A stretch of 64,000 bases of DNA from Chloroherpetonaceae bacterium (lineage in GTDB: Bacteria; Bacteroidota; Chlorobiia; Chlorobiales; Thermochlorobacteraceae): assembly GCA_025056565.1 (NCBI GenBank), contig JANWWA010000003.1, positions 1-64,000 on the forward strand. The letters run 5' to 3'. A program made the translations under genes and the position numbers. Of the stretch, positions 28,414 to 35,453 are shown in pieces (the first letter of the stretch is position 1; each line of letters starts with the position of its first letter). The notes under the pieces are model-generated. The model was not told the origin of the DNA. It worked only from the letters and a program-made list of their open reading frames with translations, and made no database searches.

Positions 28414-28587
28414 CGCATGGTCTTCGTGGATTGCTAGCCGTACCGGTTAAAGCAAGTGAGTGGGTGAGACGAATGTGCAGTAGCCAGTAGTAGCCGCTGC
28501 CCCTGCGACAGTGCCGTTTCTGGCGTTATTTGCTTGGAATACCCAGCATATCTACATTGCCAAGCGCCCAACAACTGCCTGAACGCT

Positions 28588-29913
28588 ATGCCTAAACTCA
28601 CAAACGACCTGACCCAAGCCGAACCGCTAAGCTTCACGCCTGAATTTCTAAGTGCATACAACTTGATGGAACACACAGCCGACCATCTGTTCATTACGGG
28701 CAGCGCAGGTACGGGGAAATCCACTTTGCTCAGCTACTTTCGGGAAAACACCGCTAAAAATGTGGTGGTGCTTGCTCCGACAGGCATTGCTGCACTGAAT
28801 GCAGGGGGGCAGACGATTCACTCGTTTTTCAAATTTCCGCTGGGCGTGGTAACTGCCAAAAGCATTACAGAATCGCCACGCAAGGAATTCTACCAAGCAA
28901 TTGACACGATTGTGATTGATGAGGTTTCAATGGTGCGTGCCGACATCATTGATGGCATTGATTCCTTTATGCGCATAAATGGGCGAAATAAGAAAAAGCC
29001 TTTCGGTGGCGTGCAGATGATTTTCATTGGCGACCTGTTTCAACTGCCGCCTGTGCTATCTGGCGATGATGAAAAGAGTCTCTTTATGTCGCTCTACGAG
29101 ACACCTTACTTTTTCAGTGCATCGGTGTTTGGAAAAGTCCAGCTGCGAACCTTGCAGCTGAGGCAAATTTTTCGGCAAAGCGATGCAGCGTTCATTGAGC
29201 TTCTGCAAGCGATTCGCACAAATTGCGTAGAGCCTTCTCACTTAGAGAGGCTCAACATGCGTGTGAAGCCTGAATTTTTGCCCAGCGAGGAGGATTTTTT
29301 CATCACGCTGACGACGACAAACGAGCGTGCAAGTGAGATGAACATAAAGTGTTTGTCGATGCTAAAAGCAGAGCCGAAGCAGCTTATGGGGACAATTGAA
29401 GGCATCTTTGACCGCAAAGCGCTGCCAACAGAGGAAACGCTGACGCTGAAAAAAGGGGCGCAGGTAATGTTTGTGCGAAACGACCCCTACAAGCGGTGGG
29501 TAAACGGCACGATTGGCAAAGTACGCGAGATTCTGCCAGATGCAGTGAAAGTGGAAATTGAGCGCAACGGGGTTCGGAAGGTGGTAACAGCTGAGCGGGT
29601 AGAATGGCAAATGTTGAAGTATGATTTTGATGCAAAAACTAAAGAAATCTTTTCGGAGCCGATTGGTGCCTTTACACAGTTTCCGCTGCGGCTGGCATGG
29701 GCGGTCACAATTCATAAAAGTCAAGGCAAGACATTTGACAAGGTAGTGATTGATTTAGGGCGTGGCACATTTGCGCATGGACAGCTCTATGTGGCGCTAT
29801 CCCGCTGCCGCTCACTGGAAGGAATTGTGCTGAGGCGCCCAGTGCGTTCTGACGATGTCAAAGTGGATTTGCGTATTGTGGACTTTATGCGCCAGCTTTC
29901 AAGCTCCAGTTGA
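28588..29913 (+). CDS. Pif1-type superfamily 1B DNA helicase
   Basis: A 441-residue ATPase with Walker A (FITGSAGTGKSTLLSYF), motif Ia (LAPTGIAALNAGGQTIHSFF), the Walker B motif IDEVSMVRADIID, motif III (IGDLFQLPPV) and the late UvrD-C-like motif HKSQGKTFDKVVIDLGRG. These features match the bacterial Pif1/RecD2-like group that unwinds DNA 5'-3' and resolves G-quadruplex or fork structures. The ATG at 28588 is used; extension upstream to 28534 is not needed. It is probably a single gene, with 55 bp before the DNA methyltransferase. Confidence 0.9.
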   Translation: MPKLTNDLTQAEPLSFTPEFLSAYNLMEHTADHLFITGSAGTGKSTLLSYFRENTAKNVVVLAPTGIAALNAGGQTIHSFFKFPLGVVTAKSITESPRKEFYQAIDTIVIDEVSMVRADIIDGIDSFMRINGRNKKKPFGGVQMIFIGDLFQLPPVLSGDDEKSLFMSLYETPYFFSASVFGKVQLRTLQLRQIFRQSDAAFIELLQAIRTNCVEPSHLERLNMRVKPEFLPSEEDFFITLTTTNERASEMNIKCLSMLKAEPKQLMGTIEGIFDRKALPTEETLTLKKGAQVMFVRNDPYKRWVNGTIGKVREILPDAVKVEIERNGVRKVVTAERVEWQMLKYDFDAKTKEIFSEPIGAFTQFPLRLAWAVTIHKSQGKTFDKVVIDLGRGTFAHGQLYVALSRCRSLEGIVLRRPVRSDDVKVDLRIVDFMRQLSSSS

Positions 29914-29967
29914 ATGCTCTAACTTCAGAAAGCGTTGTCATAGATGAATGAATTGCCGTGTATCTGA

Positions 29968-31122
29968 ATGGAACTCACCAAGATTAAAAATGCAAAGCAC
30001 GCCACACTAACGCTTTTTGAGGGGGCAGTGCAGCAATCAGACATTCACACTGAGCTGAACTCTACGCGTGAGCACCTGACATCCTTCTTAGAAAAGTTGC
30101 TGCAACTGCAAAATTTAGATTACATCAGGCAAGAAATCTCTCAGTTGCAAGAAAGCTGTCTTTTGAGTGAACAGCGCGGGGTGGAGAGTGTAGAAGAAAA
30201 TGAGGGAGTAAGCGTAAGTGTTCAGAATTTGTCACAACAGCTTTCGCAAATCCTCAGTGCCCAGACACTCGAGCGAGCACACTACTATATCAAGCGTCTC
30301 AAAAAAGCACTTTCCGAAGTCAAGGTGTCTCACATCAATGACTTGAATCTGAATCAGTGGCAAGAGTATGATGACATTTTAACGGATAGTCTCTGGATAT
30401 TAGGAAAGCGAGATACTTCAGGGGCACACCACGCGGGTTACTGGGGAAATTTCGTGCCTGAAATTCCTCGTCAGTTTTTCAAGCGCTATACCAAGAAAGG
30501 GGATTGGGTGCTAGATACTTTTCTTGGAAGTGGCACGACACTCATTGAATGCAGAAGGCAAGGGCGCAACGGCATTGGCATTGAATTGCAACCGAAAGTG
30601 GCTCAATTAGCAGAAATGGCAGTTTCAAATGAGCCGAACCCTCATCATGTGCAAACGCGCATCATCATTGGGGATAGCACAGAGATAGACTACCACAGCG
30701 AGCTATGCAATGCAGGCATTAAACAAGTCCAGCTTCTTATGATGCATCCACCTTACTGGGATATCATCAAGTTTAGTGATGACAAGCGAGACCTCTCAAA
30801 CGCTGGCTGCCTAAGTGCTTTTTTAGCGATGCTAAGCAAGGTGATAGATAGAACATACCCTGTATTGGAAAAAGGGCGATACTTTGCTTTGGTGATTGGC
30901 GACAAGTATTCAGGTGGCGAGTGGATACCACTTGGATTCTACGCTATGCAAGAGGCGCTAAAGCGAGGTTACAAGTTGAAGTCTATCATCGTCAAAAATT
31001 TTGAGGAGACGAGAGGGAAACGAAGTCAGCATGCACTTTGGCGATACCGTGCGTTGGTGGGGGGGTTCTACATCTTCAAACACGAGTATATCTTTCTCTT
31101 TAGGAAAGAAAGCGATTCCTGA
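29968..31122 (+). CDS. DNA methyltransferase (N4-cytosine/N6-adenine type) with N-terminal coiled coil
   Basis: A 384-residue protein. Residues 1-130 are helical and coiled-coil-like, rich in Gln and Leu. The catalytic part shows YWGNFVPEIPRQFFKRY, the SAM motif LDTFLGSGTTLIEC (about residues 182-195) and then the catalytic motif MHPPYWDIIKF (HPPYW from residue 260). The SAM motif comes before the PPY motif, the reverse of the beta-class order. A gene for a possible partner follows 4 bp downstream and is frameshifted. No restriction endonuclease is recognised, so it may be an orphan or half of a restriction-modification system. Confidence 0.82.
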   Translation: MELTKIKNAKHATLTLFEGAVQQSDIHTELNSTREHLTSFLEKLLQLQNLDYIRQEISQLQESCLLSEQRGVESVEENEGVSVSVQNLSQQLSQILSAQTLERAHYYIKRLKKALSEVKVSHINDLNLNQWQEYDDILTDSLWILGKRDTSGAHHAGYWGNFVPEIPRQFFKRYTKKGDWVLDTFLGSGTTLIECRRQGRNGIGIELQPKVAQLAEMAVSNEPNPHHVQTRIIIGDSTEIDYHSELCNAGIKQVQLLMMHPPYWDIIKFSDDKRDLSNAGCLSAFLAMLSKVIDRTYPVLEKGRYFALVIGDKYSGGEWIPLGFYAMQEALKRGYKLKSIIVKNFEETRGKRSQHALWRYRALVGGFYIFKHEYIFLFRKESDS

Positions 31123-31126
31123 AATC

Positions 31127-31421
31127 ATGCAGATGAGCCGTGCTCAGCTGGAGAGGCAAGCATTCAGCCTGACTGCAAAGCACTGGGATTATGAAGCGAG
31201 CGTGCCGAAGGTATCAAGACGAAGGGGGGTTTGACGCTAACCCACGCCTATACATTGTCTACCTAAGCGAAGATATACCCCTCCACGACTTGAAACAAAA
31301 GATCGATGCGCTCAACTTTTCAGAACCCATAGTGGTCAGCTTTGACTACCAACACAAGCGCCCGAGAACGGTGCGGCACTACGAAACACGGTGTTTTGTG
31401 CTGCTGCTAGGCGGGGAGTAA
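31127..31421 (+). pseudogene. Frameshifted partner gene of the DNA methyltransferase
   Basis: Two frames overlap here. The first starts at the ATG at 31127 (MQMSRAQLERQAFSLTAKHW...) and runs into a TGA at 31232-31234, just after a run of six G at 31224-31229. The second continues in another phase to the stop at 31421 (ending RCFVLLLGGE). Removing one G joins them into a single 97-residue protein passing through RRRGFDANPRLYIVYLSED, with no other interruption. The family is not recognised. Either the gene is a pseudogene, the assembly has a miscounted G run, or expression switches by slippage at the run. Confidence 0.6.
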
Positions 31422-31530
31422 AGAGAGATGCTTGTTGGGCTAAACGAAGTAAGTTCCTGTAAAATCATCACTTAGGCAGCCTCTCCGTAGAAAATCCGTA
31501 GCGAACGTGGCTCTTTTATGTCCTACCTTT

Positions 31531-31680
31531 GCACCGTGCAAACCAGCGATGGTAAGCGAAGTCAGGAATGTTGTTCTTTCCCTTGATTCCCAACTTCAGC
31601 GGGAACAATTTGGCAGCGGCAACATAGCGCAAGCCTGAAGGTGAGGAAGCTGACCTTCAAGGTCTTGCGTTATGTTTTTT
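31531..31680 (+). ncRNA. Possible small structured RNA of about 150 nt
   Basis: A minus-7-type box TACCTTTG (31524-31531) lies at the left edge, but no TTTG minus-33 box is seen at the expected distance. A hairpin follows directly (TTTGCACCGTGCAAA). The right end is a long stem: 31621-31642 pairs with 31653-31676 with a few bulges, and the arm is followed by T6 (31675-31680), as in an intrinsic terminator. The stem may simply end the methyltransferase transcript. No known RNA family is recognised with certainty; 6S RNA is a weak alternative. Confidence 0.3.
31621..31680 (+). terminator. Long-hairpin intrinsic terminator
   Basis: The left arm 31621-31642 and right arm 31653-31676 pair over more than 20 positions with a few bulges (AACATA/TATGTT at the base, GAAGGT/ACCTTC near the loop), followed by T6. 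It can end transcription coming from the methyltransferase side. Confidence 0.55.
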
Positions 31681-31711
31681 GATGCAACGCATTAGTGCAA
31701 GCTGATGCACG

Positions 31712-31749
31712 CAAAAGAAAAACGCCCAAACTGCAAGAGCTTGGGCGTT
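31712..31749 (-). terminator. Intrinsic terminator of the lysine-rich peptide gene
   Basis: On the minus strand AACGCCCAA (31749-31741) pairs perfectly with TTGGGCGTT (31729-31721) across an 11-nt loop, followed by a T-rich run TTTTTCTTTT. It lies 21 bp past the stop codon of the gene starting at 31943. Confidence 0.8.
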
Positions 31750-31769
31750 ACTGAATTGCGAAGCTGATT

Positions 31770-31943
31770 TTACTGACCTTCTTCCTTCTTCTTCTTCTTG
31801 CCTTTCTTCTTCTCAGCTTTCTTCTCCGCAGAATCCGCTACGACGGAGACCTTGTCGGACTTCGGAGCCGTAGCTTTCGAAGCTGAAGTAGCGGCAAACA
31901 GCAAAAGAGACCCCATTAGAACAGCGAAAAGAATGCGTTTCAT
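31770..31943 (-). CDS. Small lysine-rich exported peptide (57 residues)
   Basis: The ATG at 31943 opens MKRILFAVLMGSLLLFAATSA, a textbook signal peptide with a likely cut after residue 20-22. It is followed by a short spacer (SKATAPKSDKVSVVADS) and an extremely basic tail of Lys, Glu and Gly (EKKAEKKKGKKKKKEEGQ) ending TAA at 31770. The mature peptide is about 36 residues. A good SD-like AGGAGAAAAA stretch precedes the ATG, and a strong terminator follows the stop, so I consider the gene real although short. Function unknown; basic tails like this can bind polyanions such as DNA, LPS or polysaccharide (inference). Confidence 0.75.
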   Translation of the reverse strand: MKRILFAVLMGSLLLFAATSASKATAPKSDKVSVVADSAEKKAEKKKGKKKKKEEGQ

Positions 31944-31979
31944 TTTTTTCTCCTGATTGGTTTAAGTTCTGAGAGAGCT

Positions 31980-31997
31980 GTTGCAGTTTTTTGCAAC
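31980..31997. promoter_or_regulatory. Inverted repeat between divergent genes
   Basis: GTTGCA (31980-31985) and TGCAAC (31992-31997) form a perfect 6-bp inverted repeat with a 6-bp spacer. It lies between the lysine-rich peptide gene (minus) and the first hydrolase gene (plus). It could be an operator for either, or a hairpin in the hydrolase leader. Confidence 0.3.
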
Positions 31998-32034
31998 GGC
32001 GCAAAATTTAACTTTCCGCAGACAAAATGTGCAA

Positions 32035-32775
32035 ATGCATTTGCGATATTTGGTCATGCAACTAACTGGCATCGGGCTGTGGTGGCTGGTATCAGCACAG
32101 GCATCAATTGGTCTGCATGCACAATCTTTGCCAGCTCCGTCACCTGTGGCATACTTAGCCCGACCAACGGCAAAGACGCAAGCAGCAGTCTTAGTAGTGC
32201 ATGACAATTTCGGTGTAGATGCGTGGATACGCTCACTATGCGATTCGCTAGCGCAGGCAGGGTTTTTAGCGGCAGCTGTCGATTTGTATCGTGGCAGAGT
32301 GCCAGAAGACTTTATGGAAGCACACGAACTCGAGCGTGCTTTGCCAGAAAAAGACGCGCAGCAACGAGTGGTGGACGCTGCAAACTACCTCAGAAATGTC
32401 GAGAAAGTGCGGCGAATTGGGCTTTTGGGTATTGCAATAGGTGGCTCGATTGCGCTGGAAGTACTTGCATGTCAAGGCATAGAGTTTCAAGCCTGCGTTG
32501 TAAATTACGCTGCGCTGCCAACTGCTGATAGCCTCATAAAACCAATCACATGCCCACTTATGCTGCATGTGGGCGAACGGGACATCGGCATTGACCGTGC
32601 AAGCGTGGCACAATTCACATCAAAGATGCAGGGATTCCAGAAAAGCGTGGAGCTTTGCTCTTATCCTAAGGCGGGCTTCGGATTCTTGCGACCAACCGCC
32701 GAAGGCTTCCGCCCAAATGACGCTACACTGGCGTGGCAACGCACTGTGTTATTTTTCAAAAAACATCTCTTTTAA
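32035..32775 (+). CDS. Dienelactone-hydrolase-fold protein, probably catalytically inactive
   Basis: A 246-residue alpha/beta-hydrolase-fold protein. The N-terminus is a probable signal or anchor (MQLTGIGLWWLVSAQASI). It shares the pattern of the next gene: AAVLVVHDNFGVDAWI, AAAVDLYRGRVPEDF and a later GERDIGIDRASV. The nucleophile elbow reads GIAIGGS with Ala134 where dienelactone hydrolases have Cys, and the catalytic His position reads KAGFGFLR instead of SGHAF. Two of three triad residues are thus missing. I use the ATG at 32035; a TTG at 31981 is possible. The intact paralogue starts 23 bp downstream. Confidence 0.8.
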   Translation: MHLRYLVMQLTGIGLWWLVSAQASIGLHAQSLPAPSPVAYLARPTAKTQAAVLVVHDNFGVDAWIRSLCDSLAQAGFLAAAVDLYRGRVPEDFMEAHELERALPEKDAQQRVVDAANYLRNVEKVRRIGLLGIAIGGSIALEVLACQGIEFQACVVNYAALPTADSLIKPITCPLMLHVGERDIGIDRASVAQFTSKMQGFQKSVELCSYPKAGFGFLRPTAEGFRPNDATLAWQRTVLFFKKHLF

Positions 32776-32798
32776 CCACCAATCTATCATCTACCACA

Positions 32799-33548
32799 AT
32801 GAAGACACTTATCCTGCTTGCTTTGCTTGTTCATACAGCGATGCCTCTGCAAGCCAAAATTGTCACGAAGACCGTAACCTATAAGTCAGGCGATGAAGAT
32901 GTCTCGGCTTACCTTGCGATGCCAGAGGCAAAAGGCAAATATCCAGCAGTGATAATGATTCACGAATGGTGGGGACTGAACGACTGGATTAAGGATATGG
33001 CAAATGCGCTAGCCAGCGAAGGGTATGTGGTCTTGGCAGTTGACCTCTATCGTGGCAAGGTGGCAACAAAGCCAGATGAAGCAGGGGCATTGATGAGCGG
33101 GCTGCCCAAAGACCGTGCTGCCAGAGATTTGAAGAGTGCTTATGCCTACCTGCAAACTCTGCCCGAGGTAAATACAGCAAAAATTGGCTCAATTGGGTGG
33201 TGTATGGGTGGCTCTTACTCGCTGCTCGCTGCGCGAGAACTGGGCGAAAAACTGGCGGCGTGCGTCATCAACTACGGTCGCCTAAGTAGCGACAAAAATG
33301 AGCTGGCGACGGTCAAAGCCAGTGTGCTTGGTATCTTCGGCGGTCAAGACCGTGGCATTCCTATTGAGAGCGTGCGTGCATTTGAAACCGCATTGAAAGA
33401 ACTGGGCAGGAGCGTCGAAATCAAAATCTATGATGACTCAGGGCACGCCTTTATGAATCCCAACAACACGCGCGGCTACAACAAAGCCAATGCAGAAGAC
33501 GCTTGGCGGCGCACATTAGAATTTTTCAAGAAAACCCTAAAAGGATAA
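32799..33548 (+). CDS. Dienelactone hydrolase family protein, exported
   Basis: A 249-residue alpha/beta hydrolase with a signal peptide (MKTLILLALLVHTAMPLQA). The strand-turn pattern PAVIMIHEWWGLNDWIKDMA fits dienelactone hydrolases. The nucleophile elbow IGWCMGGSYSLL has Cys135, the Asp is in GGQDRGIP, and the His is in DDSGHAFMN, so the Cys-Asp-His triad is complete. The natural substrate is unknown; family members cleave lactones and esters. The ATG at 32799 gives the signal peptide; an extension to 32733 would overlap the previous gene. Its stop overlaps the ATG of cobT by one base (TAATG). Confidence 0.88.
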   Translation: MKTLILLALLVHTAMPLQAKIVTKTVTYKSGDEDVSAYLAMPEAKGKYPAVIMIHEWWGLNDWIKDMANALASEGYVVLAVDLYRGKVATKPDEAGALMSGLPKDRAARDLKSAYAYLQTLPEVNTAKIGSIGWCMGGSYSLLAARELGEKLAACVINYGRLSSDKNELATVKASVLGIFGGQDRGIPIESVRAFETALKELGRSVEIKIYDDSGHAFMNPNNTRGYNKANAEDAWRRTLEFFKKTLKG

Positions 33549-34609
33549 TGACCTCGGAGGACGGCATTAGAAAGCAGGCGCAGGAAAAATTTGACCAGAA
33601 AACTAAACCGCAAGGCTCTCTTGGCAGATTGGAAGAGCTGGGTGTGCAGCTAGCAGCCGTGCAAAATACCCTCACGCCCCGTGCCAAGCGCAAGCGAATG
33701 CTGGTCTTTGCAGCCAGTCACGGCATTGCAGATGAAGGGGTAAGTGCTTACCCAAAGGAAGTCACAGCCCAAATGACCTTGAATTTTCTGCAAGGCGGAG
33801 CCGCCATCAATGTGCTGGCAAGGCTGGGTGGAATAGATGTGCGTGTTATCAACGCAGGGGTTGAGGGAGAGTTCTCTACAGTAAGTGCGCCGAACTTTCG
33901 CAACGCGCCAATCCGACAAGGCACGCGCAATTTTCTCTATCAGCCCGCAATGACCAAAGAAGAGTGCCAACGGGCACTTGAATTGGGCAAAAGCGAAGTG
34001 GAGCAGGCAAAAAGTGAGGGCATAGAGCTATTAGGCATTGGCGAGATGGGCATTGGCAATACCACAGCCGCTTCAGCACTCTGTGCAGCCTTGCTACCTA
34101 TTCCGACTGAATACTTGGTGGGGCGTGGCACAGGTATTGATGATGAACGATGGGCGCACAAGGTGCAAGTAGTAAAAGCAGCGATAGCGTTGCACCAACC
34201 GAGTTGCATCACGCCAGAAGACTGGCTAGCAGCCGTCGGCGGCTACGAAATTGCGGCGATGACGGGCGCAATCCTTGCTGCTTTTGAACAGCAAATTGCG
34301 ATGGTGGTCGATGGATTTATCGCAACAGCGGCAGCACTGGTCGCAGTTAAGAAAAACCCTGCAGTGAAGTCCGTTTGCTTTTTCGGGCATTGTTCTGATG
34401 AAGCAGGGCATCGCTGGGTGCTCTCGCATCTTGGCGTTGAGCCAATTTTGTCCCTAAAGATGCGCTTAGGTGAAGGCACAGGCGCAGCGCTGGCCATGCA
34501 CATCATTGAAGCAGCGGCAAACCTGCTGACTGAGATGGCAACTTTTGAATCAGCCGGAGTCTCACAGAAAACAGAAGTGCCGAAGACTAAGCACGCTGCT
34601 CTCTCCTGA
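33548..34609 (+). CDS. cobT: Nicotinate-nucleotide:dimethylbenzimidazole phosphoribosyltransferase
   Basis: A 353-residue CobT that makes alpha-ribazole phosphate for the lower ligand of cobalamin. The N-terminal KTKPQGSLGRLEELGVQLA, the substrate loop LLGIGEMGIGNTTAASAL and the late RLGEGTGAALA with the catalytic Glu are all present. The ATG at 33548 shares its A with the TAA of the preceding hydrolase, so translation is coupled. A start at 33503 would lie inside the hydrolase frame. The other cobalamin genes are not in the window, and no cobalamin riboswitch lies upstream because there is no gap. Confidence 0.93.
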   Translation: MTSEDGIRKQAQEKFDQKTKPQGSLGRLEELGVQLAAVQNTLTPRAKRKRMLVFAASHGIADEGVSAYPKEVTAQMTLNFLQGGAAINVLARLGGIDVRVINAGVEGEFSTVSAPNFRNAPIRQGTRNFLYQPAMTKEECQRALELGKSEVEQAKSEGIELLGIGEMGIGNTTAASALCAALLPIPTEYLVGRGTGIDDERWAHKVQVVKAAIALHQPSCITPEDWLAAVGGYEIAAMTGAILAAFEQQIAMVVDGFIATAAALVAVKKNPAVKSVCFFGHCSDEAGHRWVLSHLGVEPILSLKMRLGEGTGAALAMHIIEAAANLLTEMATFESAGVSQKTEVPKTKHAALS

Positions 34610-34676
34610 GCATCGCACCTATCTCCGCTCGCAGAGACGCTATCCATGCGACGCCCAATCTGATGAGAGCGTGATT

Positions 34677-34706
34677 TTTGATTTGAAATTTCAGAGCGTA
34701 AATTTG
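34677..34706 (+). promoter_or_regulatory. Candidate promoter of the DUF4295-like gene
   Basis: TTTG at 34677-34680 and TAAATTTG at 34699-34706, 18 bp apart, match the Bacteroidetes/Chlorobi promoter form TTTG-N19/20-TAnnTTTG. The ATG follows about 34 bp later at 34740. Confidence 0.5.
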
Positions 34707-34739
34707 CGGCTCTAATAAAAACGAGAGAAACTTTAAGGT

Positions 34740-34928
34740 ATGGCAAAAAAGGAAGCAAAGACTGCTGCAACCAAGAAGAAAGTGGAGCTTGGCTTTAAGG
34801 CTGTGAAGCTCGTCTATTCCACCAAATCACCGAAAACGGGGCACTGGCGATTTTCCGAAAAGCTGGTGAAAATTCCCAGCGGACAGGACGACATAAAGTT
34901 TTTGGAGCAGGAAATTAAGAAAGCGTAA
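34740..34928 (+). CDS. Small basic DUF4295-like protein
   Basis: A 62-residue basic protein (MAKKEAKTAATKKKVELGFK...). The core VKLVYSTKSPKTGHWRFSEKLVKI resembles the short DUF4295 proteins that are widespread in Bacteroidetes and that are often encoded with ribosomal protein L33. The match is by pattern only. It has its own promoter and a strong terminator 14 bp past its stop, so it is an independent small transcript. Confidence 0.6.
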   Translation: MAKKEAKTAATKKKVELGFKAVKLVYSTKSPKTGHWRFSEKLVKIPSGQDDIKFLEQEIKKA

Positions 34929-34941
34929 AATGTGTTTCCCT

Positions 34942-34976
34942 TTTGGCTTCTCTTTTTGCAGGAAGCCAAATTTTTT
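34942..34976 (+). terminator. Intrinsic terminator after the DUF4295-like gene
   Basis: TTTGGCTTC (34942-34950) pairs perfectly with GAAGCCAAA (34962-34970) around an 11-nt loop and is followed by TTTTTT. It separates the small gene from the metal-uptake genes. Confidence 0.85.
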
Positions 34977-34990
34977 GAGCAAAGCTAAAA

Positions 34991-35005
34991 TGCAAGCTGT
35001 TTGCA
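34991..35005. promoter_or_regulatory. Palindrome upstream of merC (candidate metal-regulator operator)
   Basis: TGCAA-GCTGT-TTGCA, two perfect 5-bp arms with a 5-bp spacer, 16 bp before the merC-like ATG. The same form occurs again at 35455-35469 in front of the TonB receptor. Assigned as a Fur/Zur-type site by inference from the gene content. Confidence 0.5.
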
Positions 35006-35021
35006 AAACGGAACACTGCAA

Positions 35022-35432
35022 ATGAAAAGCATTCGCCTTGGGATATTGAGCCTCGATATGGTAGGCTTCTCGGCTTCGGCAGCCTGCGCCATTCACTGTG
35101 CAGCGATGCCTTTTCTGGTAACCAGCTTGCCGATGTTGGGGCTTGGGTTTTTAGCTAGTCCACTGGTTGAGCAGCTCTGCATCGTCTTTGGCTTGGTGGT
35201 CGGGGTCTTAGCACTGAGGCACGGCTTTCGGCATCACCACAACGCCACGGCTATCCTGATTCTCACCATCGGGTTTGCTGCCATTTTTGTAGCGCACTCT
35301 GGCTGGGTCGGTGAAGAGCTGGAGGAAGTGGTAACACCAGTTGGCGCATCGGTCGTGGCACTGGCACACTTAGTAAATTGGCGGCTGAGCCGAAATGCTT
35401 GCCAAAGTGAAAACTGCGGACACACTGCTTAA
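35022..35432 (+). CDS. MerC-domain membrane protein
   Basis: A 136-residue inner-membrane protein with four hydrophobic segments. The metal-site motif ACAIHCAAMPFLV (CxxHC) lies near residue 22 in the first helix; MerC proteins move soft or transition metals, and a second Cys pair (CQSENCGH) stands at the C-terminus. The ATG at 35022 is used (TGCAAATGAAAAGC context). The TonB-dependent receptor gene follows after 21 bp. The grouping of MerC with a TonB receptor and a lipoprotein is found in metal-uptake loci of Bacteroidetes, mostly tied to zinc (established for related loci in general, inferred here). Confidence 0.8.
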   Translation: MKSIRLGILSLDMVGFSASAACAIHCAAMPFLVTSLPMLGLGFLASPLVEQLCIVFGLVVGVLALRHGFRHHHNATAILILTIGFAAIFVAHSGWVGEELEEVVTPVGASVVALAHLVNWRLSRNACQSENCGHTA

Positions 35433-35453
35433 TTTTTTTTGAATATTTTTGAA

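Larger units (their letters stand above)
31422..31769. other. 348-bp intergenic island with promoter-like, hairpin and terminator elements
   Basis: No protein-coding frame is supported. It contains a TACCTTTG element at 31524-31531, a short inverted repeat TTTGCACCGTGCAAA just after it, a long imperfect hairpin ending in T6 (31621-31680) and, on the minus strand, the terminator of the lysine-rich peptide gene (31712-31749). The first elements are annotated separately as a possible RNA. Confidence 0.6.

Noticed and set aside
34243-34770. A 175-codon minus-strand frame over the end of cobT
   Set aside because: It runs opposite cobT and through the promoter of the next gene and has no recognisable motif.
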